DNA of 64,000 nucleotides from Alliaria petiolata (taxonomy: Eukaryota; Streptophyta; Magnoliopsida; Brassicales; Brassicaceae): contig JAHZTW010000002.1 of NCBI GenBank assembly GCA_020283515.1, positions 42,494,950 to 42,558,949 of the forward strand. The letters run 5' to 3'. The notes below the pieces were generated by a model, which was not told the DNA's origin, did not search any database, and worked only from the letters and a program-made list of their open reading frames with translations. Below, in pieces: positions 10,814 through 21,322 of this stretch (its first letter is position 1; each line of letters begins with the position of its first letter). The translations under genes and the position numbers were made by a program.

Positions 10814-11293
10814 GTGTGGTCTCCACTTGTTTATTGGGCCATTTTTATAAAAGAAGTCAAGCGCAAAACCAATATTCATTCTGAAACAGGCCCACTAGAA
10901 GAAATACAAGGGCCAAAATGGGCCAGGCCTACTAGTACTTTTGAATTTATTGGTTGGAGTCTTTGTAAGGATGTCGAGATATCTCGGTGGGTGCTTGTTG
11001 CCAAAATCCCGAGAATTTTTTCGAGATTGCCTCTTTCTACTTTATTTGGCGGAGCTTCGTTTATTCCAGGAATTTTTAATAACCCGAATTTTCGGTCTTT
11101 TCAGGTAGCGTTTCTTTTTCGATCAAGAGTATTTGTCGGCAATAACCCGATGTCGGACGACGATGCGTCTTGGCTTGATATAGCAATGGAAGAGAATGAG
11201 ACGGAGTTGCCTTTTCCGGACGAATTGGAGATTGCTGACGACAATGCGCCGGTCCCCGATATTGATCTTTTTGTCGTAGACGCATCATGTTGA
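10814..11293 (+). CDS. Opposite-strand ORF in retrotransposon spacer, module 1
   Basis: A 159-codon open frame on the strand opposite to gag-pol. No family recognised. The last part begins MSDDDASWLDIAMEENE and is acidic. The same module recurs at 11860 as MADDDASCLDIVTKQ. Both are preceded by a CAGGTAGCG block (11102 and 11809) that looks like a splice acceptor. Extra ORFs, some antisense, are known in plant Ty3/gypsy elements of this group; that this one is expressed is inference. It could equally be the 3' exon of a longer spliced transcript starting in the GC-rich region 10140-10760. Confidence 0.4.
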   Translation: MWSPLVYWAIFIKEVKRKTNIHSETGPLEEIQGPKWARPTSTFEFIGWSLCKDVEISRWVLVAKIPRIFSRLPLSTLFGGASFIPGIFNNPNFRSFQVAFLFRSRVFVGNNPMSDDDASWLDIAMEENETELPFPDELEIADDNAPVPDIDLFVVDASC

Positions 11294-11339
11294 AAGTATG
11301 GTCGGAGCTTCTCACCGATCCACGGGGGAGTTGCCGAGT

Positions 11340-11760
11340 TCGCCGCCGACTTGCGCGGAATCACAGAGCTCGCCGCCGGGTCGCGGAGTTCGCCGCCGGG
11401 TCGCGCGAAATCGCGGAGCTCGTCGCCGGGACGCGCGGAATCGCAGGGCTCGCTGCCGGGTCGCGCGGAATCGCGGAGCTCGCCGCCGGATCGTGCGGAA
11501 TCACAGAGCTTGTCGAGCCTCCGTGGGAGTGGCCATCGGGTCGCGCGGAATCGCGGAGCTCGTCGCCGGGTCGCGCGGAATCGCAGGGCTCGCCGCCGGG
11601 TCGTGCGGAATCGCGGAGCTCGCCGCCGGATCGTGCGGAATCACAGAGCTTGTCGAGCCTCCGTGGGAGTGGCCATCGGGTCGCGCGGAATCGTGGAGCT
11701 CCGTGGGATCGTGGGAGTGGCCGTGCAGAGTCGCGAGAGCTCGCCGGGTCGCCGGACTGG
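11340..11760. repeat. Hierarchical GC-rich tandem repeat (30-bp units in 140-bp units)
   Basis: A unit of about 30 bp (GCGCGGAATCGCGGAGCTCG and variants) repeats at about 11409, 11439, 11469, 11499 and onward. A higher-order 140-bp unit, marked by TCACAGAGCTTGTCGAGCCT at 11501 and 11641, contains several of them. The period is divisible by three and one plus frame (11287-11826) stays open with a 10-residue repeat (RGIAELVAGS-like). It is far more GC-rich than the surrounding host DNA. Confidence 0.9.
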
Positions 11761-11791
11761 TTCGTTTTACATGTTGATTTTAAGATGATTC

Positions 11792-12493
11792 GTGTTTCCT
11801 TTTTTGCAGGTAGCGCCCAAGTTTGATCGAGTATCCTGTCGATTGTTTGGACACTTGATGGCGGATGATGATGCATCTTGTCTTGATATAGTTACGAAAC
11901 AGAGTGTAACAGGGTTGGCTTCTTCTTCGAGTGGGGCTGAGTCGGAGAGTTCGTCGAATGAGTCAAAGTTGGAGTGTCCGTCGAACGAGGCAGAGTTGGG
12001 ATGTCCGTCGAATGATGCAAAGTTCGAATGTCTTTTGAACGAGGTGACATTGATAAAGGGCGCGCGTGAGGTGGAAGACGAGAGGCGTCGCGCTCTTGAG
12101 GCAGTTGCCTCGAGGTACCAAGAGTGCTTTGAAAAGTTTCGGCGTTTTTACTATGGTAATGAGGCCGTTGAGGAGGCTCTTAGTCTTTATAGTCAGACGC
12201 AAGCGGTTTTTGAAGCTTTTCGGGGTTCCGTGAGTGAAGGTGTCCAATTTCCCGAGGGGAAGATTTCCAATATGGAGAAGCAGTTATCTGAAAGAGATAG
12301 AGAGGCTCGGGCTATGCATGTCGAGGATTTCTTGGAAAGCGATTTCGTCGTTACTCCTGTCGATGCTTGGGTGGAGCGCTCGACGCGTCCAGAGGAGGCG
12401 GCTACCGTCATCAACGAGTATGGATCGAATGCGACCCAACTTACTTCTGCGGTTGTTGCCACTATCCGGGAGGACGATGTTTCGGAGCCTTAG
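11792..12493 (+). CDS. Opposite-strand ORF in retrotransposon spacer, module 2 (coiled-coil)
   Basis: A 233-codon frame; an internal ATG at 11860 may be the real start (MADDDASCLDI). After a Ser/Glu-rich stretch with a repeated PSNEAEL/PSNDAKF pattern comes a charged helical part (about residues 95-200, KGAREVEDERRRALEAVASR onward) ending VDAWVERSTRPEEAATVINE. No catalytic motif seen. The helical C-terminus is reminiscent of the coiled-coil tails of putative gypsy-type transposon proteins from Tat elements, but I cannot confirm that family. An acceptor-like TTTTTTGCAG lies at 11801-11810. Confidence 0.5.
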   Translation: MFPFLQVAPKFDRVSCRLFGHLMADDDASCLDIVTKQSVTGLASSSSGAESESSSNESKLECPSNEAELGCPSNDAKFECLLNEVTLIKGAREVEDERRRALEAVASRYQECFEKFRRFYYGNEAVEEALSLYSQTQAVFEAFRGSVSEGVQFPEGKISNMEKQLSERDREARAMHVEDFLESDFVVTPVDAWVERSTRPEEAATVINEYGSNATQLTSAVVATIREDDVSEP

Positions 12494-12659
12494 TCGCTTT
12501 GGCCTTCTTTCCTTATTTACCGTCTTATGTTCGGTTGGTCCATATGTGGACTTTTATTTTTCGGGCTTCCCTTTTCGGATATGTACTGAACCTTTTGGCG
12601 TTTCTTTGGATAATTCAACACTTTTCTTTTCCTTCGTGCTTGATATTTTATTATATTGT

Positions 12660-13010
12660 TTTACGGAACTCGTAATGAGCGAGGACCTCAGCTTATATGC
12701 TCGTTTCGACCTCTTCATGCGGACCGGAGTCCGGCTTTGTCGATCCTGGGCGCGAGACTTGAGCTCGGCTTATCCCGTTTGATTTTGTGCGAGGCTTAGC
12801 TCGGCGTTTTGTTTTTTTTATTCCAAGGTCGAAATCGCAACGTGCGAGGTGCTCGGCTTATTCGTTTGTTTCGACCTCTTCATGCGGACCGGAGTCCGGC
12901 TTTATCGATACAGGGCGCGAGACTTGGCTCGGCTTATCCCGTTTAATTTTTGCGAGACTGGGCTCGGCTTTTAAAACCGACGAGCTAAGTTTTTTAGGCT
13001 TATGCTTCGA
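12660..13010. repeat. 165-bp direct repeat in retrotransposon spacer
   Basis: A block with TCGACCTCTTCATGCGGACC followed by GGAGTCCGGCTTT recurs at 12706 and 12871, and the similarity continues through CTCGGCTTATCCCGTTT in both copies. It lies just beyond the opposite-strand ORF. No known function. Confidence 0.85.
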
Positions 13011-13169
13011 AGGGGTGGATTATTTCACCACTGCATTCGTGCGGAACGCGTTTTGAAATTGATCGCCTGGCCAGGGCGTCAATGTGTTCGGGCAGCCGGA
13101 CTGCGTATCGAAGCGGAAGAGTTGACGATAAAAATATAAATTTTTATTAAGTATAGCTGCACCTTAAAA

Positions 13170-13746
<577 letters not shown>

Positions 13747-13801
13747 AGTCGTGAAACTTTCTTTCGTGGTGGAGGGCTTGACGGTTGCTGAAGCTCCTTC
13801 G

Positions 13802-15427
13802 TTAGTAATAGTAACGCTTAACATGCATGATGTTCCATGATCGTGGGATCGCTTCTCCCGCCATCGTTGTTAGCTCAAATACCCCTGGTTTGACGATCTT
13901 TGAAACGATGTAAGGTCCTTCCCAGCTTGCGCCGAGCTTGCCCGCGTTTTCTTCGCGCGTGTTTTCGAAAACCCTTCTGAGTACGAGGTCGCCTTCTTCG
14001 AAGTGTCGACCCCGGACCTTCTTGTTATAGTAACGAGCTGCGAGTTGCTGGTAGTTTTGAATTCTCAGTAGAGTCTGGTCCCGTTCGCCTTCTACGAAGT
14101 CGAGTTGGTCCTTCATCATTTCATCGTTCGTGTTCGGGTCTCGTGCTATCATGGTGTGTCGGAGTCCGGAGATGCCTACTTTGGCGGGCGACATTGCCTC
14201 TACTCCGTGCGACAGCGAGAAGGGAGTTCTATTAGTCGATCGGCGTGGCGAAGTCCGATGAGACCAGAGCACGCCGTCGAGTTCATCTGCCCAAGCGTTC
14301 TTTTTCGCATCGAGGCATTTTTTGAGACCGTCGAGTATTGTTTTGTTAGTTGCTTCAGCTTGTCCGTTGCCTTGTGGGTAGCGGGGAGTTGACTTGCTTA
14401 GTCTAATCTTCCATCGTGCGCAAAAGTCTTCGAAGATGGTCGAGATAAATTGTGAGCCGTTATCGGTGACGATCTCGTAAGGGAGTCCGTGTCTACAGAT
14501 GATGAACTTCCATACGAACTTCTGCACGTCGCGGACGTGGATCTTGGAGTAGGACTCTGCTTCCACCCATTTCGTGAAGTAATCCGTCATTATTAAGACG
14601 AAACATTTTTGGCGGGATCGTGGGAGTGGACCGACAATATCCATAGCCCATCTCATGAAAGGATAAGGGGCTGTGGAAGCCGTCAACAGTTCTGAGGGAA
14701 CTCGGATTACTGGGGAGTGGCGTTGGCACTTCTCGCATCGTGCGACAAATTTTTCGCAATCAGTTATCATCGTTGGCCAAAAAATGCCGTGCTTTTTGAT
14801 CTTCAGAGCTAGGGCTCGTCCTCCTGAATGGTTACCGCCTGCTCCTTCATGCGTTTCTTTCATGACATCTTGTATCTCTTGTCCGTGTACGCAGTTTAGT
14901 AGGACCCGAGAGGCGCTCCATCGAAAGAGGACGTCCTTGATGAGAGTGTAGTGGGCGCTTCTTGCCTTGAGACGTCGGGCAGCCCATTTATCCGGTGGGA
15001 CTTCTCCGTCGGCCAAGTACATTTTGATTTCATCCCTCCAGTCTGTTTCGACGGGTTCACCAGCTCTGTCCATCGGTTCGCAATTTGTCTGGTCGGCGTC
15101 GTCGAGGCCCTCTTCGAGTTCGGTTATGACGCATACACCTTTTGAGAGCTCGAGGCTGGGCTTCGCGATGCTTTCTACCGGTATCATTCTTCGGAGGGCC
15201 GGATCAGATGTTGATGCGAGGACGGCCAGTGCGTCAGCTGGCGAGTTGTCGCTTCGCGGGATCTTGGTGAGGACAAAACTGTCAAAACTTTCGGCGAGAT
15301 TTTTGACGACCTTTAGGTAGGCGTCCATTCGATCGTTTTTGGCCTCATACTCTCCGTTGAACTGGCTTGCGACGAGCTGCGAGTCGCAGAATGCCTGGAT
15401 CTGTTTTGCTCCGATTGCTTTTGCTTA
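13802..15427 (-). pseudogene. Retrotransposon pol, integrase part
   Basis: Open frame downstream of the in-frame TAA (15425-15427) that cuts pol. It holds the tail of the second RNase H and then integrase: the zinc-binding HHCC segment (HEGAGGNHSGG, then CEKFVARCEKC) and the catalytic DDE core (WAMDIVGPL, VTDNGSQF and the TPRYPQGNGQAEATNKT region with the third acid). The C-terminal part (RHFEEGDLVLRRV to SWEGPYIVSKI) is the usual gypsy DNA-binding tail. It ends at a stop at 13802. The integrase itself looks intact; it would be made only if the upstream stop and frameshift were bypassed or supplied by another copy. Confidence 0.9.
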
Positions 15428-16255
15428 CCGTAAGCCGGCGACAAGTGCTTCGTATTCGGCCTCGTTGTTGGACGCGGTAAACTCGAGTCGGAAAGATTGT
15501 TCGAGAATTTCGCCGGCTGGTGATATTAACCGAATTCCGACTCCAGAGCCGTTGCGAGAAGAGGAGCCGTCGACATACAGAGACCATTTTTCTTCAGGAT
15601 GAAGGTCGCTTTTAGCGGAACCTGGTGGCAACTCGACGAGGAAATCCGCGAGCACTTGGGATTTTGCACAAGTCCTGTTTTTGTAGTCTATATCGTATTC
15701 GCTTAGTTCGACCGCCCACTTCGTCATTCGTCCGGATTGAGTTGGACTGTGAAGAACTGTCCGCAGGGGCTGATTCGTGAGAACGGTGATCGAGTGCGAT
15801 TGGAAGTATGGTCGTAGCTTTCGTGCCGAGGTGACTACGGCTAACGCGAGTTTTTCCATCGTCGGGTACCTGCTCTCCGGGCCGTCGAGTGACTTGCTCA
15901 CGTAAAATATTGATTTTTGTTCGCCGCGATCTTCCTTGACGAGGACACCGCTGACGGCAGAGTGTGAGACAGCCACATAAAGATACAAAGTTTCACCGAG
16001 ATCGGGCTTTGCTAAAACCGGCGGAGTTGATAGATATTCTTTGAGTTGGCCGAAAGCTTCTTCGCATTTGTCGTCCCACTCGAATCTTTTGTTGCCGCGA
16101 AGAAGTTGATAGAAAGGGAGGCATCTATCTGTCGATCGGGCGATGAATCTATTCAGCGCCGCGATTCTTCCCGTGAGTCCCTGAACTTCGCGGGTATTCT
16201 TCGGGGATGGCATGTCGAGGATTGCGGCTATCTTTTTTGGATTGGCCTCTATCCC
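15425..16255 (-). pseudogene. Retrotransposon pol, RT tail and two RNase H domains
   Basis: Starts in a new frame at the shift near 16253-16255. It holds the RT thumb/connection (TREVQGLTGRIAALNRFI), the first gypsy RNase H (EAFGQLKEYLSTPPVLAKPD to KSLDGPESRYPTMEKLALAV), then a second, archaeal-type RNase H (WSLYVDGSSSRNGSGVGIRL to ASNNEAEYEALVAGL). Dual RNase H is the hallmark of the Tat/Ogre group. It ends at the TAA at 15425-15427, after AGLR; the same frame continues without further stops into integrase, so a point mutation is likely. Confidence 0.9.
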
Positions 16256-17711
16256 TCTTTTTCACGAGATACCCAAGTAACTCTCCTGATCTGACGGCGA
16301 ACGTGCATTTGTCGGGATTTAGCTTCATCCCGTATTCGTTCAAGCTCTCGAAGCAGGTTCGCAAATGCTCGACGTGGTCCTCGGCGTTGAGTGATTTCAC
16401 GAGCATGTCATCGATATACACTTCCATGGTTTTCCCGAGCTGATCGGCAAACATCTTGTTTACTAAGCGTTGGTACGTTGCTCCCGCGTTTTTCAGACCG
16501 AATGGCATGACTTTGTAGCAGTACGTTCCTCGATAAGTGATGAAAGAAGTTTTCTCGCGGTCGTCGGGATGCATCATTATTTGATTGTAGCCCGAAAAAG
16601 CGTCCATGAAGGATAAGAGCTCGTTTCCCGCAGTCGCTTCTACTAAACGATCGATATGCGGAAGTGGAAAACTATCTTTTGGGCATGCCTTGTTTAGATC
16701 TGTGAAATCTACGCACACTCGCCACTTGCCGTTTTTCTTTTTGACAACAACCGGGTTGGCCAACCAGTCAGGATATCGGACTTCCGTAATCGAGCCTGCC
16801 TTTGATAATCGTTCGACCTCGTCATTTACCGCCTTAGCGCGCTCTGGGCCGAGCTTGCGTCGTTTTTGCCTGATTGGCTTAATGGTTTGATCGACCTGAA
16901 GTTCATGTTGAGCGAGGGAGGGAGGAATCCCTTTCATGTCGTCAGTTCTCCATGCGAACGTGGAAACGTTTTGCCTTAGGAAATCGATGAGCTTGTCCCT
17001 TAGGTCGTCGTTTAGTTCTGCTCCGATGCCGACACATCTTTCGGGATCTCGTATGTCGATGTTTGTTCTTACAACTTCTTCACGTTGTTGGTCATCCGGG
17101 GGCGGAAGTTCGTTTGGTCCTTGTGTTGCGATCAGACACGTTTGCCCCGCCTTTCGCAGTTTGTGTTCGGTGATGAAGCACGTTCTCGCCATTCGCTGGT
17201 TTCCTCTGATCGTGAAGATCCCGATCGATGTTGGGAATTTTACGCATTGGTGGTAGATAGACGGGACTGCTTTCATCGCATTTAGCCAAGGGGTGCCGAA
17301 GATTGCGTTATAGATGGCCGGCTTATCGATGACGACGAACTTGATAACCTTAGTCGTTCGTCCGACATAAACCGGGAGTTTGATGGTTCCGATCGTCATT
17401 GTGGTGTCCCCTGCAAATCCTGTGAGTGGTTTCGTTCTTGCCTTAAATTCGAAACCTTCGAGCTCCATTCTCTGGAGTGTTTCCTTAAAGATGAGATCCA
17501 CCGTACTCCCGGTGTCGACCAAAACACGGGTGACTTCGCAATCTCCGATTCGGAGCTCGATGACGAGAGGGTCATTGTGAGGCGTATCTACTCCTTCGAG
17601 GTCGTCTGCCGCGAAAGATATGTCATTGCTAATTTTAAGTTCGTCGTCGGCACTGCGCTTCCACGGTTTAGCTGCGATCGTTCTACGTTCGTAGCTTTTG
17701 ATCGATCGGAC
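16253..17711 (-). pseudogene. Retrotransposon pol, protease and reverse transcriptase
   Basis: In the same frame as gag and separated from it only by the TAG at 17712-17714. Aspartic protease active site LVDTGSTVDLIF (about 17515-17550), then reverse transcriptase with PLPHIDRLVEAT, FMDAFSGYNQI, MPFGLKNAGATYQRLVN and the catalytic YIDDMLVKS. The frame is lost near 16253-16255 after LLGYLVKKR, where the conserved continuation is found in another frame (a net one-base gain or two-base loss). This frameshift inactivates the polyprotein in this copy unless recoded. Confidence 0.9.
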
Positions 17712-19553
17712 CTAGTCGTTACACGTGGGAAGTCCTCCCATTATCATGTTGATTCTTCGTCTTGCTGGAGCCGGGGCGTCGCCTTGTCCTTGGTCGTCGG
17801 GTTCGCGCTTTGGAGGTGCCATGTCGGCATTGACGGGTCTGATCGGTGGGTTTGGTAAGACGACTGCGGGTTGTCGCCTAACTTCCTCTTGTGCGAGTCG
17901 AAATCGTTCTCCTTCGTTTCGTGGTTGCGGGGCTTCGTGTTGCTCGTTTGATCTTGCCATTTGCTTGTTAGCTGCTTCCTTGAGCTCCCTCCTATAACGC
18001 GCCATCAAGTCATTTTGCAGATGGCGGCACTCTTCGTCGGAATGTCCGTATCGTTTGTGAAAGGTGCAATACGGTTTTGATCCGCCGGGAGTGTTGTGTT
18101 GATTCGGCCGGATGTACTTGTTCGAGTACCCGCCTTGTTGTTGATCGAACGGCGCGTCTTCTATGACGAAGGTAGACGGTCTGCTCCCTCTGTTGTTTAT
18201 TTGATGGCTGCTGTCGTAATGCTGACGCGGTTCGTAGTAATCGTCCTTTGATTTCTCCTTTGGGATCGGCGCCTTGGGGGAGGCATACTTCGTAGCTTTC
18301 TCTGCCCTCTCCTCCTCTATTTCGATGAAAATCGTTGCCCTGTGGAGTGCGTCCTCCAAAGTACGCGGTTTGTTTTTCTTCATCTCTTCGTAGAAACTTG
18401 ATTCGTACCATAGTCCGTTGCGCAATGCTGGAATTGCTGCGTCGTCGGAGACTGACACTTTTGAAACGATGTTCTTAAACTTGTTGATGTAGGATCGTAG
18501 AGACTCCTTCTGGCCTTGTCGCAGTGTGTATAAGTCGGCTTCGCACGCTCCCTGTTCGATGTACATAGAGTAGTGTTTGACGAAGGCTATCGTGAGATCC
18601 TCGTAGTTATCGATCGAGTTTGACTCGAGCTTGGAGAACCAACTCAGCGCCGAGCCTGTTAGATTTTCTACGAACATCTGGCAATATCCCGCATCTCGCT
18701 CCTCGGGAGGAAATTGGGTTCGGCGCATCGCGACGCTGAATGCCATTATGAATAGCATAGGATTCGTCGTTCCATCGTAGGCCGTGATTTTGATCTTTCC
18801 CGTATGCCGAGCCGGCGAGTCAGTTATCTTGCTCGTGAATGGGGTGTTTTGTGTCTCTTTGAGTACTCGGTCGATCTCTGGTGCTGAGCTCGTTGCCTGA
18901 TGGACTCGGGAAGTCATCAGCTTAAGCTGCCTTTTGATACCTTCCAGTTCGCTGTTTTGATTTCGACGATGGGGGTCGTCGTTTCGTCGATCTGCATGCC
19001 CTTGGCGTTGATGGTCGTTGTTTGCCAATCGCCTCTCCTCTCTTTTCTCTTGATTATTCGTCAGGGGAGGTAGATTGCTTCGATCATCCGGGTCGGCCAC
19101 TGGATCCCCGCATAGAACTCTGTGAAGGTGTGGGGTGGAGGTTGTTTGGCTCGGCGTCCGTTCCTCGCGGTTGTTGGTGTTGTGGAGGTCATCGATCCGA
19201 CTATGGCAAACATGTTGGGCTGTGGCCAGTTCGTCCAATCGTTCGTTAGTCCCACGTGTGTTGTCGTTTATCTGGGCGATAAGCGTCTGGAGTAAAGCCG
19301 AAATGTCGGATCGTGGCGACGTGTTGTTTGCGGGTGCTTCCATCCTTCTGGCACTTGTCAGATTTGCGGTCGTTCTGTTCATTCTCGTCGGATCGGAGAA
19401 AGATGTCCTCGTCGTAGTTAGAAAAGTCGATCCCGTTGGTGGCGTGTAAGTTCGATATGCCGAGGCCATCGAGGTTGGCCTCGCTGTCGCGGCTGGAGCC
19501 AGCGTTTCTGAGGTGCCGTAAGTTGGCATCGCCGATAACGATGAGATCGGCAT
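17712..19553 (-). CDS. Retrotransposon gag
   Basis: A 613-aa frame. The middle part (ITAYDGTTNPMLFIMAFSVA, SWFSKLESNSIDNYEDLTIA, LRSYINKFKNIV) is the retrotransposon gag/capsid domain. A zinc-knuckle-like CTFHKRYGHSDEECRHL follows, and the end is basic and Pro-rich. The N-terminal part is Thr/Ala-rich low complexity. The first ATG of this frame is taken. An ATG at 19678 opens a different frame covering the preceding 260 bp, so the true N-terminus may differ or be frameshifted. The frame ends in TAG, directly followed by pol in the same frame. Confidence 0.85.
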   Translation of the reverse strand: MPISSLSAMPTYGTSETLAPAATARPTSMASAYRTYTPPTGSTFLTTTRTSFSDPTRMNRTTANLTSARRMEAPANNTSPRSDISALLQTLIAQINDNTRGTNERLDELATAQHVCHSRIDDLHNTNNREERTPSQTTSTPHLHRVLCGDPVADPDDRSNLPPLTNNQEKREERRLANNDHQRQGHADRRNDDPHRRNQNSELEGIKRQLKLMTSRVHQATSSAPEIDRVLKETQNTPFTSKITDSPARHTGKIKITAYDGTTNPMLFIMAFSVAMRRTQFPPEERDAGYCQMFVENLTGSALSWFSKLESNSIDNYEDLTIAFVKHYSMYIEQGACEADLYTLRQGQKESLRSYINKFKNIVSKVSVSDDAAIPALRNGLWYESSFYEEMKKNKPRTLEDALHRATIFIEIEEERAEKATKYASPKAPIPKEKSKDDYYEPRQHYDSSHQINNRGSRPSTFVIEDAPFDQQQGGYSNKYIRPNQHNTPGGSKPYCTFHKRYGHSDEECRHLQNDLMARYRRELKEAANKQMARSNEQHEAPQPRNEGERFRLAQEEVRRQPAVVLPNPPIRPVNADMAPPKREPDDQGQGDAPAPARRRINMIMGGLPTCND

Positions 19554-19727
19554 CTCCGACCAGGTGGGGTTGGCCTTGCCGATGTTCCGAAGATAGCCGT
19601 TCCCGAGGCAGTGGCGGTTGTCGCGACCGAAGTCGAAGAGGTTGGTTTCGTTGACGCGGGAGTTGTTCCTTTCGTCATCGATGATTTGTTTTTTTTTTGT
19701 TTTTTTTTAAGTATAGAAGAGTCCCTT

Positions 19728-19745
19728 TCCCCACAGACGGCGCCA
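19728..19745 (-). other. Primer-binding site of the retrotransposon
   Basis: On the minus strand TGGCGCCGTCTGTGGGGA lies 2 bp inside the 5' LTR. TGGCGCCGT is complementary to the 3' end of tRNA-Asp (ACGGCGCCA), a primer used by several plant gypsy groups. The later bases match less well, so the exact primer tRNA is uncertain. Confidence 0.75.
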
Positions 19746-19747
19746 AA

Positions 19748-20131
19748 TGTTGATACCGAAATCCGGTTATTCGTAAATATGTGAATAAGTGGGTTCGGGA
19801 ACTTTCTTATACGAAATGTTGAAATCGTAAATTACAAAAAGATTGTCGAAAAGACTTTGTCGTAAATACAAAAGAGAAATATCGTAAACACGATATGAAA
19901 AATATCGTAAAACTCGTCGGATATACGATTTGTATAGAAATCGAGAATTTAAGGGGGGTGCTCTCTGAAAATTTCTGGATCCTCATTTCCTCATCCTCTC
20001 CCGGTATTTATAGGAAAATGTTGGTTGCGGTTTTTGACGGGAATGGACCCCACGGGTCTCGTTTCCGGACTTTTAACGGAAATAACAATTTGGACCGAGC
20101 CAAATTATGGGCTTTAAGCCCAGTACCAACA
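19748..20131 (-). repeat. 5' LTR of the Tat retrotransposon
   Basis: A 384-bp copy matching 9053-9436 except at 19788. It would hold the element promoter, reading leftward. It ends about 1.2 kb before the PXA1 start codon and roughly 200 bp before the likely PXA1 transcribed region. Confidence 0.95.
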
Positions 20132-21322
20132 AAAATCATAGTCAATACAGAATTTATGTTTGATACTTTGAATTTCTTGTAATTCATCCTCAGACTCTCG
20201 GTAGCTGAACAAAAAGAAGAAATTATTTTTGAAGTCACCAATGTAAAAATATACTTATAAAATCAATGGAGAAAAAATAAAATAAAACAAAAATAAAATG
20301 ACACGAGTTATTCTATTCGCACGTGTGAACCAGCGTCATCATCTTCTCCTCTTCCCAAGTTTCGGCTCGCTCTCTCTATCTTTCTCTCGATTTGGTGAGT
20401 TCCGTTGCGGTGGACTGACACGTCTCGGTACCGTTGGTGATAGAGTCGGAGTGAAATCGCCGGCGTAGAGATTCAGATTGTCTCAGTAGAATTATAGTAG
20501 GCGGACGAGCTTGTTGGTGTTTTACGATTTCCGATTTTTGCAAACTTACGAAGAAACGGGCGAGAGAGAGAGAGAGAGAGCGATTTCGCTTCTAATTTGT
20601 TTCTTCTCCTGGAGAGATTCGTTGGTTGAATCTCTCATGCTGAGGTAATTAGTCATGGATTTGCTATTTGGTCCCGATCGTTAGCTGTTGTTAATTTGCA
20701 ATAATAATAAAAAAGAGTCTGAAATCCGTTCATTTAAACGTTTGGATTTGTTCTTCAGCTTTGTTTAATCTCGCTTGATCGGTTTCCGTGATTCCGCGGG
20801 GGCAATTCGATTGATTCAAGTTGACATTTTGTGTTTGCAGTTCAAAAGAACACTAACAATCCAGATTTGATAGTTGGGAAGCGTTGCTAGCTGTTTCGTA
20901 GGTATTCAGGAACGCCTTTTCTGGGTTCTTAAACAATTTTTGTCTTTGTTGGTCTTCTGATTACGCGTGTTAACTATATATATACAGAAAACCTTTTCGG
21001 TTGATTTTTCTTCTCTGTTCCCAGTTTTCGCTACTGTACGAACGTGTGAGAAATTAAGTTTGGGCGTAAATCACATTTCTTTTTAACCTTTTCATGCATT
21101 AATTTCGATGGTCACAGGATCAGTTTTTCTCTTTTGTCTCCCCAGCGTATTATCTTTGTTGTGGTTTACGTTGCTTTATATTCGTTATAATTTGGTTGTG
21201 CTAATTTTTATTAACCTTGTAGTAGTTTGGTATCATTTCAGGTGTTTTGGAGACTTATCAAGAAGCACCTAGTTTCGGTTCTGACTGACTATCGTCGGTT
21301 TGGTAAAATTCATTTTCCAGCC
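20132..21322 (+). promoter_or_regulatory. PXA1 promoter and 5' leader with probable leader introns
   Basis: Starts with the right AAAAT target duplication (20132-20136). A G-box CACGTG lies at 20320-20325. CT-rich leader sequence follows, with a GA run at 20567-20581. Donor/acceptor pairs (for example the AGGTAATT near 20645, the GCAG near 20840 and the TTTCAGGTG near 21240) suggest that the leader is spliced, but exact leader exons cannot be fixed without transcripts. Confidence 0.5.

Noticed and set aside
10040..10830. Several overlapping frames on both strands in the GC-rich part of the retroelement
   Set aside because: High GC content keeps all frames open. The frames overlap each other, show no domain and no consistent start, so none is called as a gene.
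11361..11876. Minus-strand repeat frame (RPGGEPCDSA-like)
   Set aside because: It is the mirror of the GC-rich tandem repeat; repeats with a period divisible by three leave several frames open on both strands.
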